Shown here: piece by piece, positions 46,988 to 48,523 of the stretch | How positions within the stretch are numbered: position 1 is the first letter of the stretch | Layout of the letters: every line of letters starts with the position of its first letter | Origin: Candidatus Nomurabacteria bacterium | Lineage (GTDB): Bacteria > Patescibacteriota > Minisyncoccia > Phycocordibacterales > UBA2100 | Assembly (NCBI GenBank): GCA_943356775.1 | Contig: CALRFU010000002.1 | Location: 1 to 48,523, forward strand | Direction: 5' to 3' | Length of the DNA: 48,523 nt | Notes under the pieces: model-generated | Told to the model about the DNA's origin: nothing | Seen by the model: only the letters and a program-made list of their open reading frames with translations | Database searches by the model: none | Made by a program: the position numbers and the translations under genes

Positions 46988-48523
46988 TTAATTAGCCTGA
47001 GTTTCAACGGGTACCGGAGCTGCACCCGCCCGGAGATTTTTAATCGCGTCCTGTACCACTTGCTGGTTAGGCTCGAGAGCTTGGAGTGCCTCAAATACCT
47101 TGAGAGAGTCGGCGACGCGTCCCACATCGTAATATGCAAGGCCAAGCACATATGCAGCGTTGGCATAGCTTGATTGAAGCGTAAGCGCTTGCTCAAGAGC
47201 GGCTACGGCATTCGTATAGTCTTTGCCGGCGTAGGCAATTGCACCGGCGTTGTACCACGCAAGTGGGTCTTGGGGGGCGTACTGTGTAGCAAGCACAGCA
47301 GCCGAAAATGCGTTTTTAAAGTCATTTTCGGAAGCGTATATTTGCGATGCGGCATAGTAAGCGGCAGCAAAATCTGGTTTTAGCTGTGCAGCGGCTGCTA
47401 GATTCTTTAGGGCAACATCTTTGTGTCCCTCGAGCACCTCGAGCTGAGCGAGTCGGAACAACGGCGCGGGGCTTGAAGGATTTTCCATGCGTGCGCGTTG
47501 GTAAGCTGCTCGAGCATTTTCATACGCGCCCGTGACCTTGAAGCCAGCAAGTTGCTGATAGAGGCCGGCAAGCTCGAGCCAGTTCTGATAATCGTTCCCG
47601 CTGATAGCGACCGCATCGAGTCCGTGCTGGATGGTCGCTTGCAGTGTGGCTTGGAGCTGAGCACGTGCCGCTTCGTCTTTTGGGTCAGCTTGTGCAGCCA
47701 TTGCTTGTAACTGTACGAGTCCAAGTTGTATTGCTAAACGGTGTGCACGCGTGTTTGAAGGATTGACCCAAAGAGCTTTCTTTATGAGGTCAGACGTAGC
47801 TTGCGTATCTTTGGTTTCGTTATATACGACGATGCTGCGGTTCAAAAGTATTTCTGCCGAAAGCACTCGTGACACTCCGAGAGGCGCAACAATGATGCTG
47901 AGACCGAAAATGGAAAGCACGGCTGATTGCGCAATGCTTCGCATGCTACCCCCTTTCAGAGAAGCATAGAGGAGTCTCGAGAGACGCGCACGAACGGAGA
48001 AAGCCACAAGCATGCCCGTCATGAGAAATACGAGTGTGCTCAGTGCTGGCCCTGGCACATAAAACACCAAGAAAACAACGAGGTAGCCCGATGCGAGACC
48101 AAGAGCGGAAGCATAGAGCGTATCGGGCACATCTTGTCCGCGACGTATCAAGGCGCGTACTGCCGTCCACAAAAGCAACACGATGAATATAATCCAGGAA
48201 AAGATGCCGAAAATTCCCGTTGTTACGAAGGATGTTGGGATAGAACCTACGCCGACGCTGAAGTCGGTGTTCCAAAAGACCGTTTGATTCACGCCGGTCG
48301 GCTTATAGAGATCCCATTCACGTGCAAAGGTGTTGGGTCCCGCGCCGAAGAAGAACGACGCTGGCTGGGTGAGCGCCGCCCCTCCTATGTCCATGGTTCC
48401 CTGCCATGATGGTCGCACTTCCGTATGGGCGACCTTGATGCGTGATGGGAGCACGTCGTTTATAGAGCCGCCCCATATCATACAGAGAGCGGCAAGCACG
48501 ACGACTCCCGCCCAGACCCCGTG
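46988..48523 (-). CDS. O-antigen ligase/Wzy-like membrane protein with TPR domain, 5'-partial
   Basis: The frame is open to the window edge, so the N-terminus is missing; the GTG at 48499 is just an internal Val. The N-terminal part is membrane-bound, with PASFFFGAGPNTFAREWDLYKP (a Wzy/WaaL-type outside loop with G-x-G-P/x-x-T/F) and hydrophobic helices. The C-terminal 300 residues form TPR-like helix pairs (AAYYAASQIYASENDFKNAF; PLAWYNAGAIAYAGKDYTNAV; ANAAYVLGLAYYDVGRVADSL). It probably joins or polymerises surface glycans; it lies in front of murJ. Confidence 0.85.
   Translation of the reverse strand, partial: HGVWAGVVVLAALCMIWGGSINDVLPSRIKVAHTEVRPSWQGTMDIGGAALTQPASFFFGAGPNTFAREWDLYKPTGVNQTVFWNTDFSVGVGSIPTSFVTTGIFGIFSWIIFIVLLLWTAVRALIRRGQDVPDTLYASALGLASGYLVVFLVFYVPGPALSTLVFLMTGMLVAFSVRARLSRLLYASLKGGSMRSIAQSAVLSIFGLSIIVAPLGVSRVLSAEILLNRSIVVYNETKDTQATSDLIKKALWVNPSNTRAHRLAIQLGLVQLQAMAAQADPKDEAARAQLQATLQATIQHGLDAVAISGNDYQNWLELAGLYQQLAGFKVTGAYENARAAYQRARMENPSSPAPLFRLAQLEVLEGHKDVALKNLAAAAQLKPDFAAAYYAASQIYASENDFKNAFSAAVLATQYAPQDPLAWYNAGAIAYAGKDYTNAVAALEQALTLQSSYANAAYVLGLAYYDVGRVADSLKVFEALQALEPNQQVVQDAIKNLRAGAAPVPVETQAN

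Overview
The window looks like a chromosomal stretch of a Patescibacteria (CPR) bacterium, most likely of the Parcubacteria/Kaiserbacteria type. This is inferred from gene content and style: tightly packed short operons, ATGA overlaps, a stand-alone SWIB protein, a DUF378 protein, a cupin-type phosphoglucose isomerase, tiny membrane proteins with no clear family, and housekeeping genes without Shine-Dalgarno (SD) sequences. The code is standard, since TGA terminates many genes. No rRNA, CRISPR, IS element or prophage was seen. Four tRNAs are present (Asn-GTT, Phe-GAA, Arg-CCT, Gly-CCC), all on the minus strand.

Layout. 1-5.9 kb: a partial large hypothetical gene, a small ORF split by an in-frame TAA, tRNA-Asn, a DUF6197-like protein, IPP isomerase, a Nudix protein, guanylate kinase diverging from undecaprenyl-PP synthase, a SWIB protein and a DUF378 protein, with palindrome-rich spacers. 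5.9-9.2 kb: a cytidylyltransferase, a stand-alone IMP-cyclohydrolase-like protein, a PMM-like HAD phosphatase and an ABC exporter. 9.25-16.9 kb: a purine operon purSL-Q-E-M-C-B. 17-18.9 kb: an ATP-grasp ligase and a LOG-family gene with a structured leader. 18.9-24 kb: a deoxynucleotide/one-carbon region with thyA-like, dcd and folA on one strand and a dCMP-deaminase-like gene, tmk, glyA and dedA on the other. 24-29.3 kb: ROK kinase, cupin PGI, a second PMM-like HAD protein, and a GH1/EamA/GH-A glycosidase locus. 29.4-36.5 kb: an envelope redox region (DipZ-like, FAD oxidase, DoxX-like, DsbB, DsbA-like thioredoxin, VIT1-like). 36.5-43 kb: SET protein, hisS, an HEQEH protein, a DEDDy exonuclease, a CDP-alcohol phosphatidyltransferase, tRNAs, a homing-endonuclease-like gene overlapping tRNA-Arg, and a glutaredoxin. 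43-48.5 kb: an FtsB-like protein, LepA, MurJ and an O-antigen-ligase/TPR protein that runs off the window.

The most striking signals concern gene architecture. More than 20 genes have a -10-like hexamer followed by only 5-8 nt and then the start codon, with no SD, which suggests widespread leaderless transcription. A second set of about seven small or accessory genes has clear SD sequences and 5' leaders, and often its own terminator. Other points of interest are a ThyA homologue with Asp in place of the dUMP-selective Asn, next to a dCMP-deaminase-like gene; a CDS whose stop codon lies in a tRNA anticodon loop; an anchored beta-rich protein interrupted at a slippery T4 run; and clusters of unrelated perfect palindromes between genes.
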